This document shows positions 6,515-13,492 of a DNA stretch of 28,090 nucleotides, piece after piece. The position numbers and the translations under genes are program-made. Source of the DNA: DATKEG01 sp035544515. GTDB lineage: Bacteria > Acidobacteriota > Vicinamibacteria > Fen-336. The notes beneath the pieces are model-generated. The model was not told where the DNA came from. It ran no database searches and saw only the letters and a program-made list of their open reading frames with translations. The stretch spans positions 1 to 28,090 of the forward strand of contig DATKEG010000173.1 of NCBI GenBank assembly GCA_035544515.1, written 5' to 3'. Position 1 is the first letter of the stretch; each line of letters begins with the position of its first letter.

Positions 6515-8283
6515 GCCGTCCGTTCCATCTCCTCCTCGAGGAGCTGCCGTCGGTGGAGGTCCGCGTAGAAGCCGCCGCGCGCCACCAGCTCGGCGTGCGT
6601 GCCCTGCTCCACGATCCGCCCCTCCCGCAGCACCACGATGAGGTCCGCCTCCTTGACCGTGGAGATGCGGTGCGAGACCAGGAACGTGGTGCGCGTCTTC
6701 ATCACCTGCCGCAGGCCGCGCAGGATCTCCTCCTCCGTGTAGGTGTCCACGGAGCTGAGCGCGTCGTCGAGGATGAGGATGGGCGGGTCCGTGGCCAGGG
6801 CGCGCGCGAGCGCGGTACGTTGCTTCTGGCCGCCCGAGAGCGTGATGCCGCGCTCGCCCACGAAGGTGTCGAAACCGCGAGGGAAGTCCGCCACGTCCTT
6901 CGCCAGCTGCGCGATCCCGGCCGCCGCCTCGATGCGCGCCTGACGCTCGGCTCCGCGCGCGGGCAGGCCGAAGGCGACGTTGTCTCCGACGGTGTCCGAG
7001 AAGAGGAAGCTCTCCTGGGGCACGAACCCGATGGAGCCGCGCAGCAGCGCCAGGGGCAGCCGGCGCACGTCGTGGCCGTCCACGAACACCGTGCCGGGGG
7101 GCGCCTCGAACAGGCGCGGGACCAGGCTCACCAGCGTGCTCTTGCCCGACCCGGTGGGGCCGACCACGGCCACGGTGGTGCCCGCGGGTACGTGCAGGTC
7201 GATGCCGTGCAACACCGGCCGGCCGTCGTGCTGGAAGTCGAGGCCGCGGAACTCCACCGCGCCGCGCAGGGTGGAGACCGGCGCGGGGTCCTCGTCGAGG
7301 ATCTCGGGCGGCGCGGCCAGGATCTGCCGGATGCGGCCCATGGAGGCCTCGCCCCGTTCGTAGATGTTCACCACCCAGCCCAGCGCGATCATCGGCCAGT
7401 GGAGCATGGTCAGATACGCGCCGAAGGCCACGAACTCTCCCAGGGTGATCGTGCCCGCCACCACCATCCGTCCGCCGAGCCAGAGCACCAACACCGCTCC
7501 CGTTCCCATCAGGAGCTGGATCCCCGGGTAGAGGCTGCCGAACATCCGGATGAGCCGCCGGTTTCGCCCGAGCAACTCCCGGTTGGACTCCGCGAAGCGC
7601 GCGAGCTCGTGTGCCTCCTGGGCATAGGCCCGCACCACGCGCGCGCCGGAGAGGTTCTCCTGCACCAGCGCGGTCAGGTTGGAGAGCTGCTCCTGGACGG
7701 CCTCGAAGCGGTCGTGGATGCGCCGCCCGAAGTACCAGACCATCACCGAGACGAAGACGAGGGGGACGAGCGACAGAGAGAGGAGCGCGGGGCTGATCAT
7801 GGACATGATGGCGATGGTGCCCACGAAGGTGGCGCACGTGTTCGCGGTGTACATGATCCCGGGACCCAGCACCATGCGCACCGCGGAGAGGTCGTTGCCG
7901 GCCCGGCTCATGAGGTCGCCGATGCGCTGGTTCTGGTAGTAGCGCGCGGACAGCCGCGCCAGGTGGGCGAAGAGGTCGTTGCGCAGCTCGTATTCGATCT
8001 CGCGGCTGAGGCCGATGAGGACCGTGCGCATGTAGTAGCGGAGCACGCCTTCCACCAGGACCACGGCCACGATCGCCCCGGCGTAGAGGAAGAGCTTCTC
8101 GCGCGTCACGATCCGGGCCAGGTCGTCGACGGCGTGACGCAGGATCCAGGGAGAGAGGACGGACAGCGCGGTGGTGGAGAGGAGGAACACGAGGCCGCGC
8201 CCGAGGGCGCGGCGGTGGCGGCGGAGATAGGGGAGCAGCCCGCGCAGCTGCGGGAAGGGTCCGGTCGTCACGGCCGGGTTCAC
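6511..8283 (-). CDS. ABC exporter half-transporter, degenerate-site subunit of a heterodimer
   Basis: This 590-residue half-transporter is the partner of the next gene. Six hydrophobic helices (about residues 20-320) carry coupling segments such as LMSRAGNDLSAVRMVLGPGI. The ATPase domain has Walker A GPTGSGKST (K381), a Q-loop in GFVPQESFLF, signature LSGGQKQR, Walker B ILILDDALSSVD and H-loop LVSHRISTV. The catalytic Glu after Walker B is Asp507, the usual mark of the non-hydrolysing half. The start is GTG 8283, overlapping the stop of the upstream SprT-like gene by four bases (GTGA); the earlier open frame is just that gene read in another phase. The protein belongs in the inner membrane. 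Three genes in a row (SprT-like, this one and its partner) are coupled by identical four-base overlaps. Confidence 0.93.
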   Translation of the reverse strand: MNPAVTTGPFPQLRGLLPYLRRHRRALGRGLVFLLSTTALSVLSPWILRHAVDDLARIVTREKLFLYAGAIVAVVLVEGVLRYYMRTVLIGLSREIEYELRNDLFAHLARLSARYYQNQRIGDLMSRAGNDLSAVRMVLGPGIMYTANTCATFVGTIAIMSMISPALLSLSLVPLVFVSVMVWYFGRRIHDRFEAVQEQLSNLTALVQENLSGARVVRAYAQEAHELARFAESNRELLGRNRRLIRMFGSLYPGIQLLMGTGAVLVLWLGGRMVVAGTITLGEFVAFGAYLTMLHWPMIALGWVVNIYERGEASMGRIRQILAAPPEILDEDPAPVSTLRGAVEFRGLDFQHDGRPVLHGIDLHVPAGTTVAVVGPTGSGKSTLVSLVPRLFEAPPGTVFVDGHDVRRLPLALLRGSIGFVPQESFLFSDTVGDNVAFGLPARGAERQARIEAAAGIAQLAKDVADFPRGFDTFVGERGITLSGGQKQRTALARALATDPPILILDDALSSVDTYTEEEILRGLRQVMKTRTTFLVSHRISTVKEADLIVVLREGRIVEQGTHAELVARGGFYADLHRRQLLEEEMERTA

Positions 8284-9065
8284 GCGCGCCGCAACGCCGC
8301 CCGTTCCGCCTTGCGCCGCCGGTCGAGCCCGCGGCTGGCCCGCAGCAGGTGCGGGAGGTTCTGCTTCTCCCACTCCAGCGCCTGCCCGTGCCAGGGATAG
8401 CGCGCCTCCGCGTCGCGGAAGGTGCGTGAGTGGTAGACCGTGCGCCCCGCCCCGTCGGGCACGCCGCCGAGGTGGTGGTGCAGCATCTCGTGGTAGACGA
8501 CGCTCTCCAGGAAGTACAAGGGCACGTCGCGGCGGTCGAGCACGGGATGGATGCGGATGAGGGCCAGCACGGGATCGTAGCTGCCGAAGGTGAGACCGCC
8601 CCGGCGCGCGCGTCCGCCGCCGCGTCCCCAGGTGAGGGGCACGTGCAGGCCGCCCGCGAAGAAGCGCGCGTTCAGCCGGTCGAACACCAGCCGCAGGTCG
8701 TAGACGCGCCCCACGGTCACCAGGGGAGGCAGCGTGCGCGGCATCCGGCGCACGCGGTGCAGGTTCTCGTTGATGAAGCGCCGCACCTCTCCGTCCGCGC
8801 TGCGGCTCGTGCGGCGCAGCCCGCGCGCGACCGCGCGCACCACGCAGAGTGGCGCATGCAGGAACATGCGGTGGAGGCGGACGAGCACCGTACCGCCCCG
8901 GCGGCGGAAGGAGAGCAGCACCGACCGGTTCTCCGTGAGCGTCAACTCGACGTCGCGCGCGGCCTCGCGGCGCAGCGCGGCCTGCAGGCTGGCCGCGTCC
9001 CACAAGGGCGTGTCCTCGAAGCTGAGCGCGAGCTGGCGCGGGCGGAACCGGACTGCGGATGCCAT
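8280..9065 (-). CDS. SprT-like zinc metalloprotein (HExxH)
   Basis: This protein of about 261 residues has its recognisable part in the C-terminal half. DLRLVFDRLNARFFAGGLHV and LTFGSYDP begin a SprT-like fold, and VVYHEMLHHHLG gives the zinc site (H192, E193, H196), followed by HSRTFRDAEARYPW with a likely third His. The N-terminal 100 residues are basic with no family I can name. SprT-type proteins are zinc-dependent peptidases; Spartan in eukaryotes removes protein-DNA crosslinks, while bacterial members are little studied. I prefer the ATG at 9065 although a TTG 45 bases upstream is in frame; no strong ribosome site favours either. The stop overlaps the ABC exporter start. Whether the peptidase serves the exporter, for example by trimming an exported peptide, is open. 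Confidence 0.8.
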   Translation of the reverse strand: MASAVRFRPRQLALSFEDTPLWDAASLQAALRREAARDVELTLTENRSVLLSFRRRGGTVLVRLHRMFLHAPLCVVRAVARGLRRTSRSADGEVRRFINENLHRVRRMPRTLPPLVTVGRVYDLRLVFDRLNARFFAGGLHVPLTWGRGGGRARRGGLTFGSYDPVLALIRIHPVLDRRDVPLYFLESVVYHEMLHHHLGGVPDGAGRTVYHSRTFRDAEARYPWHGQALEWEKQNLPHLLRASRGLDRRRKAERAALRRA

Positions 9066-9137
9066 TGTGGGAACCCCGGAAAGGATGGACCAGAGCACTG
9101 CCTCCGTCAAGCGCGCGGAGCCCGGCGAGGCCCTGCT

Positions 9138-9776
9138 CTAGCGTCTGCCCTGCGGCACGTAGTACTGGGTGCCCTTGCCCATCTGGCGCACCTGCTTCAG
9201 GAGGTCGTCGAGGTCTTCCGGGACCGAGGCTAGATCGACGTCCGCGGTGTTCACCACGAGCAGCGGCGTCTGGGTGTAGTGGAAGAAGTAGTGGTTGTAG
9301 GCGCGGTTCGCCTCGGCCAGGTACTCCTCCGAGAGGCGCGCTTCCTCGGGCCGTCCGCGCTGGCGGATGCGGCGCAGGAGCACCTCGGTCGGCGCCTGCA
9401 GGTAGATGACCAGGTCGGCGCGCGGCACGGTCTCCGCCAGCAGCGAGTACAGCTTCTCGTAGACGAGCAGCTCGCTGTCGTCGAGGTTCAGATAGGCGAA
9501 GAGCTTGCTCTTCTCGAAGACGTAGTCGCAGAGGGTGGCCTGGCTGAACAAGCGCCGCTGCAAAAGCTCCTGCTGTTGCCGGTAGCGCGAAAGCAGGAAG
9601 AACAGCTCCGTCTGGAAGGCGGCGCCGGGCTGACCGTCGTAGAACGGCTTGAGAAACGGATTGCTGGCCCAGTCCTCGAGCACGGTGGTAGCGTCGAGCC
9701 GCTCGGCCAGGCGCTGCGCCACGAGCGTCTTGCCCACCCCGATCACGCCCTCCACGGCGAGGTACTGGAAGGGCAT
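9138..9776 (-). CDS. Deoxynucleoside kinase (dNK/dGK type)
   Basis: This 212-residue enzyme would phosphorylate deoxynucleosides (dA, dG or dC) with ATP in the salvage route to dNTPs. It opens with the P-loop AVEGVIGVGKT (residues 7-17). WASNPFLKPFYDG and the aromatic stretch FQTELFFLLSRYRQQQELL line the substrate pocket in this family. CDYVFEKSKLFAYLNL stands where others have D-R/E-S, and ADLVIYLQAP leads to the LID Arg cluster RRIRQRGRPEE. Substrate choice cannot be fixed by eye. The ATG at 9776 shares its A with the folK stop (TGATG), so translation of the two is coupled. This kinase beside FolK is a pairing I have seen in other bacterial genomes. It may reflect shared nucleotide/folate supply for DNA synthesis. 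Confidence 0.9.
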   Translation of the reverse strand: MPFQYLAVEGVIGVGKTLVAQRLAERLDATTVLEDWASNPFLKPFYDGQPGAAFQTELFFLLSRYRQQQELLQRRLFSQATLCDYVFEKSKLFAYLNLDDSELLVYEKLYSLLAETVPRADLVIYLQAPTEVLLRRIRQRGRPEEARLSEEYLAEANRAYNHYFFHYTQTPLLVVNTADVDLASVPEDLDDLLKQVRQMGKGTQYYVPQGRR

Positions 9777-10285
9777 CAGCGCGCCGCGGGTGCGGGCTGG
9801 AACACGCGCACCTCGGAGTGGTCGGGACAGCGGCGGCGCAGCTCCTCCACGGTGGCGCCCAGGACCGGATGGCGCACCCGGGGCGCGATCTCGGAGAGCG
9901 GCACCAGCACGAAGAGGCGTTCGTGCAGCCGCGGATGGGGGAGGGAGAGGAGCGGGGTCTCCCACACTTCGTCGCCGAACAGCAGAAGGTCCAGGTCGAG
10001 GGTGCGCGGCGCGTTCCGTACGGACCGCACGCGCCCGAGCTCGCGTTCCACCTGCAGGCAGGCCGACATCAGGTCCGGGGCGGAGAGGAAGGTCCGGCCG
10101 CCGATCACCTGGTTCAGGAACCAGCCCTGGGGCGGCCCGCCCATGGGCTCGGTGAGGTAGAGCGGGCTCACGGCCTCCTCCCGAAAGCCGCGCTCGCGCA
10201 AGAGGGCGCGCGCGCGGGCGAGCGCCTCCTCGCGATCTCCGACGTTCGACCCCAGTCCGATGAAGACGACGGGGGAGGAGCCCAT
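9776..10285 (-). CDS. folK: 2-amino-4-hydroxy-6-hydroxymethyldihydropteridine pyrophosphokinase
   Basis: FolK moves pyrophosphate from ATP to 6-hydroxymethyl-dihydropterin, a cytoplasmic step of folate synthesis. The 169-residue length is normal. Motifs in order are FIGLGSNVGDREEAL (residues 8-22), the pterin-pocket region YLTEPMGGPPQGWFLNQV, then RNAPRTLDLDLLLFGD with the magnesium-binding Asp pair, and LPHPRLHERLFVLVPLSEIA. All expected catalytic features appear intact. The ATG at 10285 has no clear Shine-Dalgarno; a possible promoter (TTGCCG-N18-TAGGCT) lies about 12 bases upstream. It is the first gene of a minus-strand run with the deoxynucleoside kinase, and faces away from the Ser/Thr kinase gene across about 120 bases. 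Confidence 0.95.
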   Translation of the reverse strand: MGSSPVVFIGLGSNVGDREEALARARALLRERGFREEAVSPLYLTEPMGGPPQGWFLNQVIGGRTFLSAPDLMSACLQVERELGRVRSVRNAPRTLDLDLLLFGDEVWETPLLSLPHPRLHERLFVLVPLSEIAPRVRHPVLGATVEELRRRCPDHSEVRVFQPAPAAR

Positions 10286-10296
10286 GTGGAACGCTC

Positions 10297-10326
10297 AGCC
10301 TACCGCAAGCCCTTTCCGGCCGGCAA
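10297..10326 (-). promoter_or_regulatory. Candidate folK promoter
   Basis: On the minus strand TTGCCG (10326-10321) and TAGGCT (10302-10297) are 18 bases apart, close to sigma-70 spacing. It would start the folK transcript a few bases before the ATG. It stands back to back with the kinase promoter on the other strand. The hexamers are weak, so the call is tentative. Confidence 0.3.
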
Positions 10327-10335
10327 CGCGGGGGC

Positions 10336-10364
10336 TTGGAGCCGCCCCGCGCCGGGGTTACCCT
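10336..10364 (+). promoter_or_regulatory. Promoter of the Ser/Thr kinase gene (TTGGAG-N17-TACCCT)
   Basis: TTGGAG at 10336-10341 and TACCCT at 10359-10364 are separated by exactly 17 bases. The same form (TTGCAA-N17-TACCCT) precedes the TPR gene downstream, which makes a shared promoter type more likely than chance. Transcription would begin near 10371, giving a leader of about 33 bases without a Shine-Dalgarno sequence. Confidence 0.5.
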
Positions 10365-10403
10365 TGAAGGCTCCGCGGCCGTCCGTGCCCCGTGGTTTGC
10401 GAC

Positions 10404-11948
10404 ATGACCTGCCCCGGCTGCTCCGCCGAAAACGACCCCGCGTCCGAGGCCTGCTTCACCTGCGGCAAGGCCCTGCACGCCCTCATCCAGGGCGCGGTGC
10501 TCGCCGGCCGGTACGAGATCCTGAGCCCGCTCGGCCAGGGCGGAATGGGCCGCGTCTACAAGGCGTTCGACCGCGTGCTCGAAGAGCACGTCGCGCTCAA
10601 GGTCCTGCGCCCGGAGTTCGCCCGCGAGCCCGACATGGCACGGCGCTTCCTCTCCGAGATCAAGCTCGCGCGCAAGGTCAGCCACCCCAACGTGTGCCGC
10701 ATCCACGAGTACGGCGAGGACGGCGGCCTGCGCTACATCTCGATGGAGTGGATCGACGGGGTGGACCTGAAGGAGTACCTGCGCCGGCGGCCGCTCACGG
10801 TGGCCGACGCGTTCGAGCTGGCCATCGGCGCCGCGGGGGGGCTGGGCGCCGTGCACGAGCGCGGCATCATCCACTGCGACTTCAAGACCTCGAACATCAT
10901 GGTGGACCAGCGCGGCCGCGTGCGGCTGCTGGACTTCGGCATCGCGCGCGTGGCGGGAGCCGACACCGGCACGTTCACCGCGGCCGGCCACGTGATGGGC
11001 ACCCCGGAGTACATGAGCCCGGAGCAGGCCCTGGGCGCGCGGCTCGACTTCCGGAGCGACATCTATGCGCTGGGCTGCGTGGTGTTCGAGATCTTCAGCG
11101 GCCAGGCCGTGTTCCAGGGGGAAACGCCGCTGGTGACGCTCTTCAAGCACATCAACGAGGACCCGCCCCTCGACGGCGCCTGGGTGCCCCTGCCCGCGCC
11201 GCTCGTGCCGCCGCTGCGCATCGCCCTGGCCAAGGACCCCGCCGCGCGTTACGAGACGATCGCGCTCTTCATCGCCGCCCTGAAGGACGCGCGCGGGCGC
11301 TGCCTGCTCGACGCCCCGTCCGCGGCGCCGTGCGAACGACCCGGTCCGGCCCCGGCGCCGGAGACCGCAACGATCCTGGCCGCGCCCCCGGCGCCCTCCG
11401 AGACCGCACCCTACGCGCCCCTGCCCCCGATCCATTCCGCGCGTCGGCGCGCGGTAGGCGCGGCGGTCGCCCTCCTCACGGTGGCGGTGGCCGCCGCGGT
11501 GCTGGGGACGCGCGAAACGCCGGTCCGCTCGCGGCCGCAACCCCCTACGGCGCCGCGCCTGGACAGCGCCGCGGCGCCGGCGACCACGACGCCGTCCGTG
11601 GCCGCGCCGGCGGGCACGCCTCCCGCGAGACCGCGCCCGGAACCCACCGCCCGCCCCGGGCCGTCCACCAGCCCCGCGCTGGTCGCGTCCGCGCGCGTCC
11701 CCGACCTCGGCCGCCTCGCCGTCGGCACGCTGCGTCTCACCGTGGTGCCGCCCGCGGAAGTGACGGTGGACGGTCGGCTCGTCGGCACCGTCTCGGCCCA
11801 CGAGATGAGCCTCCCGCCGGGCACGCACGTCGTCCGCATCCTCCACCCCGACTACAAGCCGCTCCAGCGGATCGTTACGATCGACCCGGGGGTGACGCTC
11901 GACTTGGCGCTGGACCTCGCCGAGAAGGCCATCCGTCTCCCTCGCTGA
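10404..11948 (+). CDS. Zinc-ribbon / Ser-Thr protein kinase / transmembrane / PEGA protein
   Basis: This 514-residue protein has four parts. A zinc ribbon comes first (C3, C6, C17, C20; CPGC and CFTCGK). Then a Hanks-type kinase domain (about 37-295) has the Gly loop LGQGGMGRVYKAFD, Lys66, catalytic loop HCDFKTSN (Asp159), DFG Asp177 and GTPEYMSPEQA. An Ala/Pro-rich linker surrounds one transmembrane helix (about 346-367), and a PEGA-like domain (about 442-505; VPPAEVTVDGRLVGTV) should lie outside the cytoplasm. The HRD arginine is Cys, so this is a non-RD kinase, which often does not need activation-loop phosphorylation. It probably links an envelope or ligand signal to phosphorylation of cytoplasmic targets. 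ATG 10404 is chosen because the zinc ribbon starts there; a GTG at 10392 is possible. A secreted TPR protein gene follows after 52 bases. Confidence 0.92.
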   Translation: MTCPGCSAENDPASEACFTCGKALHALIQGAVLAGRYEILSPLGQGGMGRVYKAFDRVLEEHVALKVLRPEFAREPDMARRFLSEIKLARKVSHPNVCRIHEYGEDGGLRYISMEWIDGVDLKEYLRRRPLTVADAFELAIGAAGGLGAVHERGIIHCDFKTSNIMVDQRGRVRLLDFGIARVAGADTGTFTAAGHVMGTPEYMSPEQALGARLDFRSDIYALGCVVFEIFSGQAVFQGETPLVTLFKHINEDPPLDGAWVPLPAPLVPPLRIALAKDPAARYETIALFIAALKDARGRCLLDAPSAAPCERPGPAPAPETATILAAPPAPSETAPYAPLPPIHSARRRAVGAAVALLTVAVAAAVLGTRETPVRSRPQPPTAPRLDSAAAPATTTPSVAAPAGTPPARPRPEPTARPGPSTSPALVASARVPDLGRLAVGTLRLTVVPPAEVTVDGRLVGTVSAHEMSLPPGTHVVRILHPDYKPLQRIVTIDPGVTLDLALDLAEKAIRLPR

Positions 11949-11959
11949 GACGGGGCGGC

Positions 11960-11988
11960 TTGCAAGCCCGCGGTGCCGTGGCTACCCT
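11960..11988 (+). promoter_or_regulatory. Promoter of the TPR gene (TTGCAA-N17-TACCCT)
   Basis: TTGCAA at 11960-11965 and TACCCT at 11983-11988 are 17 bases apart, matching the arrangement before the kinase gene. The predicted start near 11995 leaves only about six bases before the ATG at 12001 and no Shine-Dalgarno, so the mRNA would be nearly leaderless. Confidence 0.5.
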
Positions 11989-12000
11989 GCCTGGGCCCTC

Positions 12001-12768
12001 ATGACGCGGATCCTTCGAGTCCTGTCTGCGCTGGCCCTCGCGGCGAGCCCGCTCACTCGCGCGGCCACGCCGCTGGTCGAGGACGCGGCGCTGGCGGCCG
12101 GCATCGCCCTGGCCCGGGAGGGCGACTTCCAGGGCGCGCTGCTCAGGCTCGACGAGGCCGTCCGGCGGCTCGAAACCGCGGAAGCGCCCGCCCGCGAGCT
12201 CGCGCAGGGCTACCTGTACCTGGGGATCTCGTACCTCGAGCTGGGCCAGGAGATGCCCGCGCTCGAGCGCTTCCGCGCCGCCGTCCTGCGCGACCCCGAC
12301 CTGCGGCTCGACCCGGCCGAGTTCTCTCCCCAGGTGATCCGCTTCTTCGAGGCCGCGCGACAGGAGGTGGCCGCGATGCGCGCCCCGGCCGCGGCCCCGC
12401 CCGCGTCCCCCCCGAAGCCCACGCCCGCTCCGACCGCCCGCGAGAGGAAGGGCTCGGGCAAGAAGACGAGCCACCTGGACGCCTCCGGTGCGCGCGGCCA
12501 GATCGTGTTCGACGGCGCGTTGGTGACGGCGGGCCAGGGCGGGCGCGCGCGCGCCAACGTCGCCGCCGGCGGGCGGCATCGCATCGAGGGCGTACTGGTG
12601 GGCGCCGCCTCCCGGCCGGGCACCTGGCGGTTCGAGCTGCCGGGCATCCGGCCCGGTTCGCTGCAGGTCGCCGCGGGCACGGTCGCGGTGCGCACCGGCA
12701 ACGTCGTGGTCTTCCGGCTCGCGGGCCGCGAGGGCGAAAGCATCGCCTTCTCTTTCGACACCCCTTGA
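12001..12768 (+). CDS. Exported TPR protein of unknown function
   Basis: This 255-residue protein has a signal peptide (residues 1-21, ending SPLTRA). A helical region (about 28-105) looks like TPR repeats (GIALAREGDFQGALLRLDEA and GYLYLGISYLELGQEMPALE). Within it, RAAVLRDPDLRLDPAEFSPQ is wording common in TPR proteins next to bacterial Ser/Thr kinases. A Pro/Ala/Lys linker (about 127-160) leads to a C-terminal domain (about 165-255) of likely beta strands, which I do not recognise. It follows the kinase gene and has a promoter of the same form, so it is a plausible periplasmic partner or ligand-binding component for the kinase PEGA domain. That is inferred from position; there is no direct evidence of contact. 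Confidence 0.8.
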   Translation: MTRILRVLSALALAASPLTRAATPLVEDAALAAGIALAREGDFQGALLRLDEAVRRLETAEAPARELAQGYLYLGISYLELGQEMPALERFRAAVLRDPDLRLDPAEFSPQVIRFFEAARQEVAAMRAPAAAPPASPPKPTPAPTARERKGSGKKTSHLDASGARGQIVFDGALVTAGQGGRARANVAAGGRHRIEGVLVGAASRPGTWRFELPGIRPGSLQVAAGTVAVRTGNVVVFRLAGREGESIAFSFDTP

Positions 12769-12793
12769 CGGACGGCGCCCCGCCGGCCGGCGC

Positions 12794-12823
12794 TTGACAC
12801 CCGCGAGGACGGCGCTCGATAAT
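12794..12823 (+). promoter_or_regulatory. Sigma-70 promoter of the fad operon (TTGACA-N18-GATAAT)
   Basis: TTGACA at 12794-12799 is a perfect -35 and GATAAT at 12818-12823 matches five of six -10 positions, with an 18-base spacer. Transcription would start near 12830, 15 bases before the tetR ATG. The -10 box overlaps the left arm of the palindrome at 12819-12840, so the repressor would block polymerase binding directly. Confidence 0.8.
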
Positions 12824-12840
12824 GAACCGCGATTCATTAT
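12819..12840. promoter_or_regulatory. Palindromic operator over the -10 box and start site of the fad operon
   Basis: Arms ATAATGAA (12819-12826) and TTCATTAT (12833-12840) are exact complements. The six central bases CCGCGA include the palindrome CGCG, so only one base pair of 22 breaks the symmetry. It covers the -10 box and predicted start site, and ends four bases before the tetR ATG, the classic position for TetR-family self-repression. Its AATGA/TCATT half-sites recall those of Bacillus FadR, though the spacing between them is wider (8 rather than about 4 bases, from memory). Confidence 0.75.
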
Positions 12841-12844
12841 CGCC

Positions 12845-13492
12845 ATGCCCCGTCAGAAAAGCGACGAAAAGCGCCGCCGGATCCTGCAGGCCGCGGTGAA
12901 GGTCTTCGCGCAGAAGGGCTATCACCAGGCCAAGGTGGCGGCCATCGCGCGCGGCGCCGACGTGGCCGGCGGCACCATCTACCTGTACTTCCGTAATAAA
13001 GAGGACATCCTGGTCTCGCTCTTCGACGAGGTGATGGACGAGCACCTCCAGCAGGCGCGCCGGGAGCTGGCCGCGGTGCGGGGCGCGCCCGCCCGGCTCG
13101 AGGCGATCGCGCGCCACCACCTGCGCGTGCTGGGCGCCAACCGCGACCTCGCCGTTGTCTTCCAGGTGGAGCTGCGCCAGTCCACGCAGTTCATGGAGCG
13201 CTTCACGGCGTCGTGGCTGCAGGACTACTTCGCGCTCCTGGGCGAGGTGATCGAGGAGGGGCAGCGGGACGGCAGCCTCCGGCCGGGCCTGCCCCGCAAG
13301 CTCGCCACCAAGGTGTTCTTCGGGGCGCTCGACGAGCTGGTCACCTCGTGGATCGTGGGCGGAAAGGATTACGATCTCTCCCGCCTGGCGGGCCCGATGG
13401 TGGACCTCTTCCTCCACGGCGCGGCCGCCGGAAGCGACATCGCGGCGCCCCCGGCCCTGGCCGTGGCGGCGCGCGCGACGGGAGGCAAGTGA
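12845..13492 (+). CDS. TetR-family repressor of fatty acid degradation (FadR-like)
   Basis: This 215-residue regulator has a TetR N-terminal DNA-binding domain (about residues 8-55; RRRILQAAVKVFAQKGYHQ, then VAAIARGADVAGGTIYLYFR). The C-terminal part is a helical effector domain; it ends in an Ala-rich tail. It resembles the YsiA/FadR type, whose members bind long-chain acyl-CoA and then leave the DNA. Its gene heads an unbroken run of four beta-oxidation genes, and a near-perfect palindrome overlaps its own promoter. I infer repression of the operon, and of itself, until acyl-CoA accumulates. The ATG at 12845 lies just after the operator; no Shine-Dalgarno sequence is visible. Its stop shares a base with the next start (TGATG). 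Confidence 0.9.
   Translation: MPRQKSDEKRRRILQAAVKVFAQKGYHQAKVAAIARGADVAGGTIYLYFRNKEDILVSLFDEVMDEHLQQARRELAAVRGAPARLEAIARHHLRVLGANRDLAVVFQVELRQSTQFMERFTASWLQDYFALLGEVIEEGQRDGSLRPGLPRKLATKVFFGALDELVTSWIVGGKDYDLSRLAGPMVDLFLHGAAAGSDIAAPPALAVAARATGGK

Noticed and set aside
9138..11846. A single long minus-strand protein joining the deoxynucleoside kinase to upstream sequence
   Set aside because: Only the last 212 residues are kinase-like; the rest is FolK and the Ser/Thr kinase gene read in the wrong frame. The ATG at 9776 overlapping the folK stop explains the gene fully.
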